Below the pieces are notes generated by a model. It ran no database searches and had not been told where the DNA came from. It saw nothing but the letters and a program-made list of their open reading frames with translations. This document shows, in pieces, positions 15,154-23,526 of a stretch of 64,000 nt of DNA. Position numbers and translations under genes: made by a program. Source of the stretch: CAKAHY01 sp963522175 (lineage in GTDB: Bacteria; Bacillota; Clostridia; Lachnospirales; Lachnospiraceae); NCBI GenBank assembly GCA_963522175.1, contig CAUQXC010000001.1, positions 372,001 through 436,000 on the forward strand, in the 5' to 3' direction. Every line of letters begins with the position of its first letter. The stretch's first letter is position 1.

Positions 15154-15213
15154 GAAAAAGCCTCTTCTATATATTTCGCTTCTTATAAGTCGACAAATAT
15201 ACAAAAGAGGCTT
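15154..15213 (-). terminator. terminator of the ROK gene
   Basis: AAGCCTCTT and AAGAGGCTT form the base of a long stem that also pairs TATATTT with AAATATA. On the minus strand it is followed by TTTTTC. The two genes on either side converge here. Confidence 0.7.
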
Positions 15214-15229
15214 AAGAACTCCCGTCATT

Positions 15230-16405
15230 TTATACTTCTATAAAATTCTTAAGTAAAGAAAGAGCCGCTCCGCCCACAGCACCGTCAACTTTATCAAAGG
15301 AGCATATCTCTATATTATTCACATATATCGAATCCATAAACAGAAGCTGGTCTTTTATAAGGCTCATAATTTCATCCTTAATATCGGCATTATCGAACAT
15401 CTTTGAATGCAAAAAAATCTTATCGGGATTCATAAGTATCGCAATGTTTGATATGCTGTTTCCCAAGTATTTGAGCGCATTACCGATGTAAGACCTTATA
15501 AGTGTATCGCCCATAGAATAAGCTGTTGTTATATGCTCCAATTTTATTTCTTCTTCATTTTCAACCAAGGAGTCGAGCACGACGGAAGCATGGTTTTGAT
15601 AAAGCAATTTAGCATATTTAAGCAACCATCTTTCACTTGAAAAAGTTTGTAGACATCCATATTTACCGCATTCGCACTTCGGACCTCCCGAGCTTACTAT
15701 GGTATGACCTATTTCTCCGGAAATATAGCTGTTTCCCAAAAACAAATCTCCCTTTATCATATTTGCACAAAACATCCCCAACCCTATATGAAAAAAGGAA
15801 AAGCTGTCCGGTGTATTCTTAGGCTTAAAAAAATATTGGGATAAAGCCATACAACGTATGTTATTTTCAAAGGATACCGGCAAAGCAAAATGCTCTTGTA
15901 TAAATACAGGATTAAAGTCCGACCATATTTTCCTGTTTGAAATAAGCTTCTCTCCCTGCCTGTTTATGTGTCCGGGCAAAGCTATCCCTATACCTTTAAC
16001 CAAAGAAATATCTGTTTTTTCAAAAAGCTTTTCAGCTAAGAATATTATAATTTCATTAATTCTCTTCGGTGTATCCGGAGTAAATTCCTCATATTCGGAA
16101 AACAGTATTTTACCTGAAGCATCACAAAGGCATGCCTGTACACCTTTTTCAGTAAACTCTATGCCTACATTGAGAATATTTTCAGAAATAAAATCTATCA
16201 GTATAGGCTTTCTGCCCGATGATAAAACCGGATCATCCCCTACTTCCCTTACAAGGTTTTCTTTGATTAAATCCCTTACTGTGGCAGTAACCGTCGCAGG
16301 GGTTATATTCGTTTCGTTTGCAATGTCTATTCGCGCCACCGGCGAATTTCTGAATAGATATTTAAGTATAATATTTCTGTTTGAAAGCTTTTTCGCTGTT
16401 GACAA
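15230..16405 (-). CDS. ROK-family transcriptional repressor (NagC/XylR type)
   Basis: 391 residues from a TTG start at 16405, chosen because GGAGGG lies five bases upstream and overlaps the stop of the preceding gene; a longer TTG-started frame would overlap that gene and lacks such a site. The N-terminus is a winged helix (SNRNIILKYLFRNSPVARIDIANETNITPATVTATVRDL). The rest is the ROK sugar-kinase-like fold with GIGIALPGHINRQG, GEIGHTIVSSGG and the zinc motif CECGKYGCLQ. It lies 10 bases behind the DUF4838 gene and is probably the local regulator of that gene and of the divergent ABC importer, released by a sugar ligand. Confidence 0.9.
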   Translation of the reverse strand: MSTAKKLSNRNIILKYLFRNSPVARIDIANETNITPATVTATVRDLIKENLVREVGDDPVLSSGRKPILIDFISENILNVGIEFTEKGVQACLCDASGKILFSEYEEFTPDTPKRINEIIIFLAEKLFEKTDISLVKGIGIALPGHINRQGEKLISNRKIWSDFNPVFIQEHFALPVSFENNIRCMALSQYFFKPKNTPDSFSFFHIGLGMFCANMIKGDLFLGNSYISGEIGHTIVSSGGPKCECGKYGCLQTFSSERWLLKYAKLLYQNHASVVLDSLVENEEEIKLEHITTAYSMGDTLIRSYIGNALKYLGNSISNIAILMNPDKIFLHSKMFDNADIKDEIMSLIKDQLLFMDSIYVNNIEICSFDKVDGAVGGAALSLLKNFIEV

Positions 16406-16415
16406 GATTTCCCTC

Positions 16416-18260
16416 CTAATCTTTATTAAATCCTGTATACTTTGTTGAAACCTCAATAATACGGTATACGTCTAAATTTTTTTGATATTTTGTTTCGTTA
16501 TCGCTTATGAAGCCTTTAAAATCTTTAAATAAGTCGTTTGCAATCTTTGAATCGCCCATGCTTAAGGCAATCAATGCCTTTACCAGTTTTATACAGTAAG
16601 AATTATGGTATTTCAATATATCAAAGGCTTTATCGGCAATATTCAGCCTTTCTTTATAACTCTCCAAAACATTAAGCAGTTTAATAAACTCACTATTCAT
16701 ATCCAAATCCGTTCTTTCTCCCTTACCGTTAAAGTAATCGCAGTTACTGTACCTTGAAAGCTCTTCCAAATATTCTCTCACCAAAGAAGAATGTTCTTTG
16801 TATAAGCTGTTATAAAAATCATCAACAAACTCATCAAAATCCTTACATATTCCGGATAAGGTATATCCCATTATGTAATCAGGCAGATAATTAGGCAAGC
16901 CGGCTCTTATTTCCTGACAACTGATATAACCGTTTAAAGACAAATCATTCAATTTCATTATATCATTAAAAATAAGTTTTGAAATATGGTAATAACCTAA
17001 ATCTCCGTAATGAGCCCTACCCAGAGGGTAATCATACAAAAAACTGTCACCTTTAAATTCATTTTGCCAAAGCTTTAAAAAGCTGAGATTTTCTTCCACA
17101 CTGTCGGGCAGAGCAATTTTATTCCTTACATATTTTTTTACATTTATCTCTTTCGGCTTATCGGGATAAGACACGTTAAATGATCTGCTTATAGGTGCAA
17201 ACATCATTGTAAAGCGTTCATTATTTTTAATTTTCTCCTTAACGGGAGGCCATAAAAGCTCTTGATAAAGCAAAAATACTATATGCGTATCAAGCTTATG
17301 CTTTGTAAGCTTTTCATCAATTCTGTTAAGGATATTTATGTATTGATCACTTAAAGTACTTAATTTGCAGTTGTCACATTCACAAACATTATTACTCTCA
17401 TCGGCAAGCCAAAAATGTACATAATTGACATTTTTCGCTTCTAAGCAGTAATCTACAACGGCTTCACTAAGGGCTTCAACCACATCCGGATCGGAATAAC
17501 AAAGATTCGTATTTAGAGGAACTCCGTTAAAAAACTCTCTTTTTCCGTTTATAAGTGCAATAAATGAAGTTTTGCACTCTTTCGGAGCTTTCATTTTTTC
17601 CCAGCCGAGAGCCTTGTAGCCCAGTATACCCGCATTCCAACCGTGTCCTGATGTATGCAGACTTAATTTTCGCAAATGAATTTCATGAAATATTTTTGTT
17701 GTATAATCCTCGGCTATACCTATATTAAACTCCTCCTTTTTAAGCTTATCGTTGAATATGTGGCTATACCATCTGTCCATAAATGTGTAGGGTATTTGAA
17801 ATTGACTGAAAAAACAATTAAAGCCGAGCTTAGGCATCCACTCTATCATAGAAATAATATTTTCGAAAGAGGAAGCCCCCTCTATACATATTCCCCTGTG
17901 TCTGTAAGGATAATAATGCTCTATATTTAATGAAAGCTTTTCAAAATCATCTATCACAGGTATAAGGTCAAAGCTTTTATCAGGATCCGGAAAGCGGAAA
18001 CCTAAGCGATATAAATAAAAATATACTCCCAGTAAAATACTCCTCTCATTGACACCTACAATTTCTCCTCTTCCCTTTGTAACGAATATTTTAAAAGCAT
18101 CATCGAGGCAGGAATCTTTAACCTTGAAATATTCCTTACATACGTATAGATTGATATGCAAGTCGGAATAATTTATATTCGCTTTTTCTATATAATGTTT
18201 CAGCTCACTTTCTGAATACATAAGAGTAATATTATCACCGGAATCAGATACTGTTTTCAT
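16416..18260 (-). CDS. DUF4838-type putative glycoside hydrolase
   Basis: 614 residues, no signal peptide, so cytoplasmic. Residues 10-110 resemble the GH20/GH67 type N-terminal alpha/beta domain; a TIM-barrel-like part follows, with HRGICIEGASSFEN, LHTSGHGWN and the family hallmark WLADESNNVCECDNC at 284-298, a cluster of cysteines next to acidic residues. Relatives are annotated as putative alpha-glucuronidase- or hexosaminidase-like enzymes; no activity is established for this one. It heads a two-gene operon with a ROK repressor and is divergent from a CUT1 sugar importer, so it presumably cleaves the imported glycan. Confidence 0.78.
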   Translation of the reverse strand: MKTVSDSGDNITLMYSESELKHYIEKANINYSDLHINLYVCKEYFKVKDSCLDDAFKIFVTKGRGEIVGVNERSILLGVYFYLYRLGFRFPDPDKSFDLIPVIDDFEKLSLNIEHYYPYRHRGICIEGASSFENIISMIEWMPKLGFNCFFSQFQIPYTFMDRWYSHIFNDKLKKEEFNIGIAEDYTTKIFHEIHLRKLSLHTSGHGWNAGILGYKALGWEKMKAPKECKTSFIALINGKREFFNGVPLNTNLCYSDPDVVEALSEAVVDYCLEAKNVNYVHFWLADESNNVCECDNCKLSTLSDQYINILNRIDEKLTKHKLDTHIVFLLYQELLWPPVKEKIKNNERFTMMFAPISRSFNVSYPDKPKEINVKKYVRNKIALPDSVEENLSFLKLWQNEFKGDSFLYDYPLGRAHYGDLGYYHISKLIFNDIMKLNDLSLNGYISCQEIRAGLPNYLPDYIMGYTLSGICKDFDEFVDDFYNSLYKEHSSLVREYLEELSRYSNCDYFNGKGERTDLDMNSEFIKLLNVLESYKERLNIADKAFDILKYHNSYCIKLVKALIALSMGDSKIANDLFKDFKGFISDNETKYQKNLDVYRIIEVSTKYTGFNKD

Positions 18261-18294
18261 ACTTTTTTGACCTTCCCAAAAATCAAATCAATTG

Positions 18295-18418
18295 ATTACA
18301 AAAAATAATTTATTGCAAGTTATGATTATCATTATAAATACAAGTCTTAAAAAGGTATATAGGCATATTGTACAAAAAATACTATACATTTTTATGCATA
18401 TATTACAAAAAATGATTT
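18295..18418. promoter_or_regulatory. candidate ROK operators: three TACAAAAAAT copies
   Basis: TACAAAAAAT occurs at 18297-18306, 18371-18380 and 18404-18413 in the divergent promoter region. The outer copies are part of a 17-bp match with one difference (18295-18311 and 18402-18418). Positions near both divergent starts suit a shared repressor. Confidence 0.45.
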
Positions 18419-18433
18419 TTACAACTTTAATAC

Positions 18434-18461
18434 TTGTAAAAATATACCCCTTTGATATAAT
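18434..18461 (+). promoter_or_regulatory. sigma-A type promoter of the ABC importer operon
   Basis: TTGTAA at 18434-18439 and a perfect TATAAT at 18456-18461, spaced 16 bp, about 50 bases before the first start codon. Confidence 0.65.
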
Positions 18462-18511
18462 GTAGAAAAGGCTTTAATTAATTATAATTAATAATTAAAA
18501 AGGGGGTAGAT

Positions 18512-19435
18512 ATGAGAAAAGCTAATAAACATCTCGCCGGAAACCGAAAAATATACATAGGTTTTATGTGTTGGCTGTTTATGTTACCGGCATTGATTTT
18601 ATACATTATGTTTCAGGCATACCCTATAGCAAACAGTATATTCTATGCTACTTTGGACTGGTCAGGCATGACCTCTTATGCAAATTTTGTAGGTCTCAAC
18701 AATTTCAAGGAGTTGTTTAAGGATAAGTACTTTTTTAATTCTGTAATAAACAGCTTTAAATATATGCTTCTCTGTGTTCCTATTCAACTGCTTGTCTCCT
18801 TGGTGCTGGCATACATTCTCGACAGTGTTATACATAGGTTTATCACTTTCTACAGAACCGTATTCTTCCTTCCGGTTATAACAACCGCATCCATAGTCGG
18901 TATAATAATGATTTTTATTTTCGGAGGAACCGGATCACTGAACCGCTTCTTAAGCCTTTGGGGAATCAAGGCTCATAATTGGATAGGAAATGCCGACACT
19001 TCTTTGTTCGTTGTTGTTGCGGTCGGAGCTTGGAAGGACGTAGGAACATATATGATTTACTGGTTGGCGGCTCTGCAAAGTGTTCCTAAGGATGTGTATG
19101 AGGCTGCCATAATGGACGGAGCCGACAAGCTTGAAACCTTTAAGAGTGTTGTTTTTCCGATAATTCTGCCTATAGGCGGAGTAATACTTATGTTAAGCGT
19201 GATAAGCTCTTTGAAGGTATTTGACATTATACAGACAATGTCAAACGGAGGACCTTTTTATTCCACCGATGTCGTAGCAACCTTTGTATATAGAACTGCC
19301 TATTCCGCAAATGTAGGACTTCCGAGGCTGGGTTATGCGAGTGCGGCGGCTATGACCTTCGGCTTTATAGTAGTATTTATGGGGTGTTTCGGAAACTTAA
19401 TTAAAAATATTATACAAAAAAGGGACGTGAGATAA
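18512..19435 (+). CDS. carbohydrate ABC transporter permease, MalF-like (CUT1)
   Basis: 307 residues, six membrane segments, first of a three-gene importer operon. The EAA loop reads YEAAIMDGADKLETFKSVVFPIILP, followed by MSNGGPFYSTDV. AGGGGG precedes the ATG by about 7 bases. The last codon overlaps the ATG of the partner permease by one base. The operon is divergent from the DUF4838 glycosidase and carries no ATPase, consistent with use of a shared MsmX-type ATPase. Confidence 0.92.
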   Translation: MRKANKHLAGNRKIYIGFMCWLFMLPALILYIMFQAYPIANSIFYATLDWSGMTSYANFVGLNNFKELFKDKYFFNSVINSFKYMLLCVPIQLLVSLVLAYILDSVIHRFITFYRTVFFLPVITTASIVGIIMIFIFGGTGSLNRFLSLWGIKAHNWIGNADTSLFVVVAVGAWKDVGTYMIYWLAALQSVPKDVYEAAIMDGADKLETFKSVVFPIILPIGGVILMLSVISSLKVFDIIQTMSNGGPFYSTDVVATFVYRTAYSANVGLPRLGYASAAAMTFGFIVVFMGCFGNLIKNIIQKRDVR

Positions 19436-20274
19436 TGAAAAAGAAAATAAGATTACCGGCTTCCGTAGCCATAATATATGTATTATTAACAATTTTGGCA
19501 TTCATTTTTGTTTATCCTTTCTTATGGATGCTCTCGGCTTCCTTTAAAACTCAGGATGAATTCTTTGCCGACGGTTTAAGCTTGATTCCAAAACATCTGT
19601 CTTTTGATAATTTCATACGTGCATGGAACAGTGCAAATTTTTCCGTTTATTTCAAAAACTCTCTTATCGTTACCGTAAGCGTAGTTTTAATAGTATTGTT
19701 TGCAACTTCTCTGGCAGGTTATGTAATAGGCAGATATTCCTTTTTCGGCAAGAAATTCCTCATGGCTGTATTTATATCAAGTACCACCATTCCTTTGGTC
19801 TTTACCATCATACCTATATATGAGTTGCTCAAAAGTATAGGACTTTCTCAGAGTATAGTAGGACTTATCTTAGCAGAAGCAGGAGGCGGACATGTTATTT
19901 TTCTGATGTTGTTCGCAAGCTACTATGCCGGTCTTCCGAGAGAGCTTGAAGAAGCCGCCGTTATAGACGGTTGTAACTTCATACAAATATACAGCCGTAT
20001 AATGTTTCCCTTAGCTAAACCTATTATGGTAACCGTCGTTATAATGCAGTTTATATGGACTTGGAATTCTTTTTTGCTTCCGCTTACCATAACCTTAAAC
20101 AATCCGGAACTCAGAACCTTATCTGTAGGCTTATACGCTTTAAGAGGCGAAAACGTAGTTGACTGGACGGGAATAGCAGCCGGAGCAAGCATATCAATTT
20201 TACCTGTTATTATGATATTCATAGTTTTACAAAGGTATTTTGTAGAAGGAATATCAGGAGCGGTAAAAAGTTAA
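19435..20274 (+). CDS. carbohydrate ABC transporter permease, MalG-like (CUT1)
   Basis: 279 residues, six membrane segments. The EAA loop is LEEAAVIDGCNFIQIYSRIMFPLAKP and the C-terminus is the typical RYFVEGISGAVKS. The start codon overlaps the stop of the MalF-like partner (TAATG), so the two are translated together in a 1:1 ratio. It pairs with the lipoprotein receptor downstream. Confidence 0.92.
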   Translation: MKKKIRLPASVAIIYVLLTILAFIFVYPFLWMLSASFKTQDEFFADGLSLIPKHLSFDNFIRAWNSANFSVYFKNSLIVTVSVVLIVLFATSLAGYVIGRYSFFGKKFLMAVFISSTTIPLVFTIIPIYELLKSIGLSQSIVGLILAEAGGGHVIFLMLFASYYAGLPRELEEAAVIDGCNFIQIYSRIMFPLAKPIMVTVVIMQFIWTWNSFLLPLTITLNNPELRTLSVGLYALRGENVVDWTGIAAGASISILPVIMIFIVLQRYFVEGISGAVKS

Positions 20275-20328
20275 AATAATTTTATTCATTTTTAAATAAA
20301 TGTTTAACATAACAGTATAGGAGGATAT

Positions 20329-21825
20329 ATGAAAAAGAGTATAAGAAAAATTATGGCACTGGCATTATCATCTTTGATGATTGCTTCAATGACCGCTTGC
20401 GGTGTCAAGTTATCTACGGGCGGCGAGACCGAATCGTCGGCTCAGACTTCAGCTCAAGTTGGAGAAAGCAAAACATCCGAAAATATGGATGAAAAGATAG
20501 TTTTAAAGGTTGTGGACTGGAGCGACAGTACCAAAGAAAGGAGAGAAGCCTTTAATAAGAAATTTATGGAAGAAAACCCCAACATAAGAGTTGAATATAC
20601 CGTTCTAACTGCCGACCAGTTTAAAGAGACGGTAATTTCGGCTATAAAGGCAGGAAATGCACCCGACCTCTTTCCTCTTCCTTCGGGAATAAAGGTTTCT
20701 TCAGCAGTAAAAGAGGGCTGGTACGCTCCTTTAAGCGACTATGTTTCCGAAGAATTTCTCAACGGATTCGGCGAAGGTTCTTTAAATGAGGGCATTACAA
20801 GTATAGACGGAAAAGTATATTGTCTTCCGGAAGCCGCAAATATTATTAACACCTTGGTGTTTTATAACAAAAAGGTTCTTGCGGATGCCGGCATAAGCGA
20901 AGATAAACTCCCTAAAACATGGTCGGAGTTTAAGGCTGTATGCAAGCAGGTAACCGATACAAAGAAGGCTTACGGTCTTATAGACAGTGGTGCTCAAACA
21001 AACAGACTGGAGCTTGAACTTCGCTCATTGGCAAGTACAGCCGGAGCCAGGTGTAGCGATATTTCACAAATAATGCTTGTTGACGGCAAAAACACAATGA
21101 ATTCCGATGCTATGGTAAAAGCCTTTGATTTTTATGATTCTTTAGCTAAAGAGGGAGTTATACATCCCGATTCAATAACCCTTAAGGCTCCCGAGGCGAG
21201 AGCTTTGTTTGCACAAAATCAGGCGGCTTTTATAGTTCAGGGCGCATGGTGTATATCGACATGGAGAAAGGATAACCCTGATTTGGACTTCGGAGTTATG
21301 CCTATGCCTGTTCCGGATGAAGGAGCAAAAGGTAAGCTTCCTTACATAGGAGCTCAGCCTTGGATGGGAATATCCAAAAATTGCAAGCATCCCGAAGCGG
21401 CAGCGAAGTACTTAACGGGTCTATATTCGGAAGATTATCAATCGGGCTTAGTTGAAGACGGCGGCTTCGTTTCCGTAATTGATAAGGTAAACGAAAAGTC
21501 AATGAATGACGATGTTATGAAGCGTTACTATGAGTTAAACTCCGAAGTCGCGGCATTGGCTCCGGATGCTATAGTAGGAAATACGAAAGCTTCAGAAGTC
21601 TATGCAAATGTAACGGGAATTTCCCCAAGCTTGGGAGAAATAGTTCAAGGAATATTGGCTCAAAACGTAGATTATAAAGCTGAATTAAAAACTCTGTCCG
21701 ACAATACTCAGACTGAGTGGGAAAAGGCTATAAACTCTGTTGACGGAGTAGAGCTTAAGGATTTCGAATTTACAAACTGGGATCCTATGGAAAATTATAC
21801 CGCAGATATGTATAAGCAAAGATAA
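20329..21825 (+). CDS. extracellular sugar-binding lipoprotein of ABC importer
   Basis: Family 1 solute-binding protein, 498 residues. The lipobox SMTAC places the lipidated cysteine at residue 24; a Ser/Glu-rich linker leads into the binding domain starting near IVLKVVDWSDSTKERREAF. Unlike in the lac-type locus, the receptor gene is last in the operon, 54 bases behind the second permease with its own strong AGGAGG. It captures the oligosaccharide that the DUF4838 enzyme is expected to process. The ligand is not identifiable from sequence. Confidence 0.92.
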   Translation: MKKSIRKIMALALSSLMIASMTACGVKLSTGGETESSAQTSAQVGESKTSENMDEKIVLKVVDWSDSTKERREAFNKKFMEENPNIRVEYTVLTADQFKETVISAIKAGNAPDLFPLPSGIKVSSAVKEGWYAPLSDYVSEEFLNGFGEGSLNEGITSIDGKVYCLPEAANIINTLVFYNKKVLADAGISEDKLPKTWSEFKAVCKQVTDTKKAYGLIDSGAQTNRLELELRSLASTAGARCSDISQIMLVDGKNTMNSDAMVKAFDFYDSLAKEGVIHPDSITLKAPEARALFAQNQAAFIVQGAWCISTWRKDNPDLDFGVMPMPVPDEGAKGKLPYIGAQPWMGISKNCKHPEAAAKYLTGLYSEDYQSGLVEDGGFVSVIDKVNEKSMNDDVMKRYYELNSEVAALAPDAIVGNTKASEVYANVTGISPSLGEIVQGILAQNVDYKAELKTLSDNTQTEWEKAINSVDGVELKDFEFTNWDPMENYTADMYKQR

Positions 21826-21832
21826 ATTATAC

Positions 21833-21899
21833 AGCTCTCGCAAGAGCTGACTAAAAAAGCTCTTCTATGATAAAACATAAATCATAGGGGGCTTTTTCT
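21833..21899 (+). terminator. tandem hairpins ending the importer operon
   Basis: A perfect stem CAGCTCT-CGCA-AGAGCTG comes first, then a longer stem in which AAAAAGC pairs with GCTTTTT and CTATGAT with ATCATAG, followed by TTTTTCTTT. The second is a standard Rho-independent terminator. Confidence 0.85.
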
Positions 21900-21959
21900 T
21901 TCCCTCCTCCTCTTCTATTAATAAAACCTATACCTCATTACCTAAATCGGTATTATCTA

Positions 21960-21989
21960 TTGGAATATACTTTCGAAACAATATATAAT
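21960..21989 (+). promoter_or_regulatory. promoter of the amino-acid receptor gene
   Basis: TTGGAA (21960-21965) and a perfect TATAAT (21984-21989), spaced 18 bp, about 45 bases before the start codon. Confidence 0.65.
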
Positions 21990-22004
21990 ATTTCTATAAA
22001 AAAA

Positions 22005-22041
22005 GGAGGACGAGCATAGCCCCTATGCTCACAGCAAAATG
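22005..22041 (+). promoter_or_regulatory. ribosome-binding site separated from ATG by a perfect hairpin
   Basis: GGAGG ends at 22009 but the ATG is at 22039, 29 bases away. Between them GAGCATAG (22012-22019) and CTATGCTC (22023-22030) form a perfect 8-bp stem with a three-base loop; folding it leaves about 10 bases between site and start. An alternative is a five-codon leader (ATG at 22025, MLTAK) whose TGA overlaps the ATG. Confidence 0.7.
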
Positions 22042-22830
22042 AAAGCAAAAACAATATTAACCTTATTTATGAGTTCCTGTCTTATTTTGAGCTTATCCGG
22101 ATGTAAAGAAAAAGCTTCCGCAGAAAATGAAAAAGTATTCCATATAGGTTGCGAAGCAACTACGCCCGGTTGGATACAGACTGATGAAAAAGGGGAGCTT
22201 CAAGGCTATGATTATGATATTTGGCAGGAAATAGGAAAAAGAACGGGCTATGCCATAGACTATAAAGTAATGGATTGGGATGGCATGTGGTCTATGCTCT
22301 CCGACGGCAGGCTGGATACGGTTGCCGAGCAGATATCACTCACCCCTGAGCGCAAGGAAAAATATGTATTTACCGAGCCTTATGCCTACAATTATTATTG
22401 CCTTTTATCAGCCGCCGACAACGACAAGCTTCAAAGTATGGAAGATTTAAAAACAGGTATGACAATATCCTGTGAAACCAACAGCAGCGACGAAATTATT
22501 GTAAATCAGTTAAATTCCGACTATAACATAGAATTAAAGCCTGTTTACTATGACGGGATGTCCGTTCAGGATGTTGCTCTGGGACGTTGCGACTTATGGC
22601 CCCGTGCAGAGACTTCCTGTCTGCTGACGGTTAAAGAAGTGGCTAATTTAAAAATTCTCGGAAGAACAAGCATAATAGAAACCAATGCTTATCCTTTTGC
22701 GAACACCGAAAGAGGAAAAGAGTTATCCGCCGTTGCAAACAAAGCTCTTGAGGAAATGCGTGCGGACGGAACTCTTAAGGAGCTGTCTCTTAAATGGTTT
22801 AATACGGATGTAAGTGAAAATCCGAACTAA
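22039..22830 (+). CDS. amino-acid ABC transporter substrate-binding lipoprotein
   Basis: Family 3 solute-binding protein, 263 residues. Lipobox SLSGC with the lipidated cysteine at residue 22. The typical core includes GYDYDIWQEIGKRTGY, the DWDGMWSMLSDGRLDTVAEQISLTPERKEKYVFTEPY region that lines the binding cleft, and DLKTGMTISCETNSSD. This fits a polar amino-acid or cystine receptor. The only permease that follows is the gene at 22843; no ATPase is nearby. Translation initiation looks unusual because a hairpin separates the ribosome-binding site from the ATG. Confidence 0.9.
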   Translation: MKAKTILTLFMSSCLILSLSGCKEKASAENEKVFHIGCEATTPGWIQTDEKGELQGYDYDIWQEIGKRTGYAIDYKVMDWDGMWSMLSDGRLDTVAEQISLTPERKEKYVFTEPYAYNYYCLLSAADNDKLQSMEDLKTGMTISCETNSSDEIIVNQLNSDYNIELKPVYYDGMSVQDVALGRCDLWPRAETSCLLTVKEVANLKILGRTSIIETNAYPFANTERGKELSAVANKALEEMRADGTLKELSLKWFNTDVSENPN

Positions 22831-22842
22831 GAGGACTGTAAA

Positions 22843-23526
22843 ATGAGTTTTTATATTAATGTATTTTTCTCTATCTTGAAAGTAGTTCCGATAACTCTTT
22901 TTATGAGTTTCATTTCTTTTGTATTTGCGCTTATTTTGGCTATACTCATAGTTTTGACGGAACACTTCAAGATTCCGGTTTTGAAAAATATTTTTGACGT
23001 ATATGTGTCATTTTTTAGAGGAACTCCGCTGATACCGCAACTTTTTTTGCTTTATTTCGGACTTCCGACCTTTATACCGGCACTTAGACATATTCCGGCA
23101 ATCAATGTATGTATACTCGTACTGACCCTAAACTGTGCCGCTTATATGAAGGAAGTGGTCAGAGGTGCTCTGCTTTCCGTGCCCAAAACTCAGATAGAAG
23201 CGGCGGCGGCACTGGGGCTTAGCCCTATTCAAACTATGTTTTCAATCAGTCTTCCTCTGGCAACGGTTGTAGCTATCCCTTCACTTTTCAACAACCTTGT
23301 TGATTTGGTGAAGGGAAGCTCCGTAGCCTTTACCATAGGAATAATAGAAATGACAGCCGTGGCTAATCTAAGAGCCTCAGTTACATTTAATTATTTTGAG
23401 GCTTATATTGTTCTTATGCTTATTTACTGGATAATTATTCTCGTTCTTGAAAAAATTTCATATTATATCGAGCGCCGAAGCAAAGTATGGAATGCGGAAA
23501 TCAACAAGACTACATACTCCTCTTAA
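22843..23526 (+). CDS. polar amino-acid ABC transporter permease, HisM type
   Basis: 227 residues, about five membrane segments, with the family motif RGTPLIPQLFLLYFGLP and the ATPase-contact loop IEAAAALGLSPIQTMFSISLPLA. It follows the receptor gene by 12 bases. The C-terminus is hydrophilic. The ATPase gene that normally completes such operons is absent; the next gene is convergent and overlaps this one by 17 bases. Confidence 0.92.
   Translation: MSFYINVFFSILKVVPITLFMSFISFVFALILAILIVLTEHFKIPVLKNIFDVYVSFFRGTPLIPQLFLLYFGLPTFIPALRHIPAINVCILVLTLNCAAYMKEVVRGALLSVPKTQIEAAAALGLSPIQTMFSISLPLATVVAIPSLFNNLVDLVKGSSVAFTIGIIEMTAVANLRASVTFNYFEAYIVLMLIYWIIILVLEKISYYIERRSKVWNAEINKTTYSS

Noticed and set aside
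16406..16456. Longer ROK start upstream of 16405
   Set aside because: It would overlap the DUF4838 gene by about 40 bases and has no ribosome-binding site, while the TTG at 16405 has GGAGGG at ideal distance.
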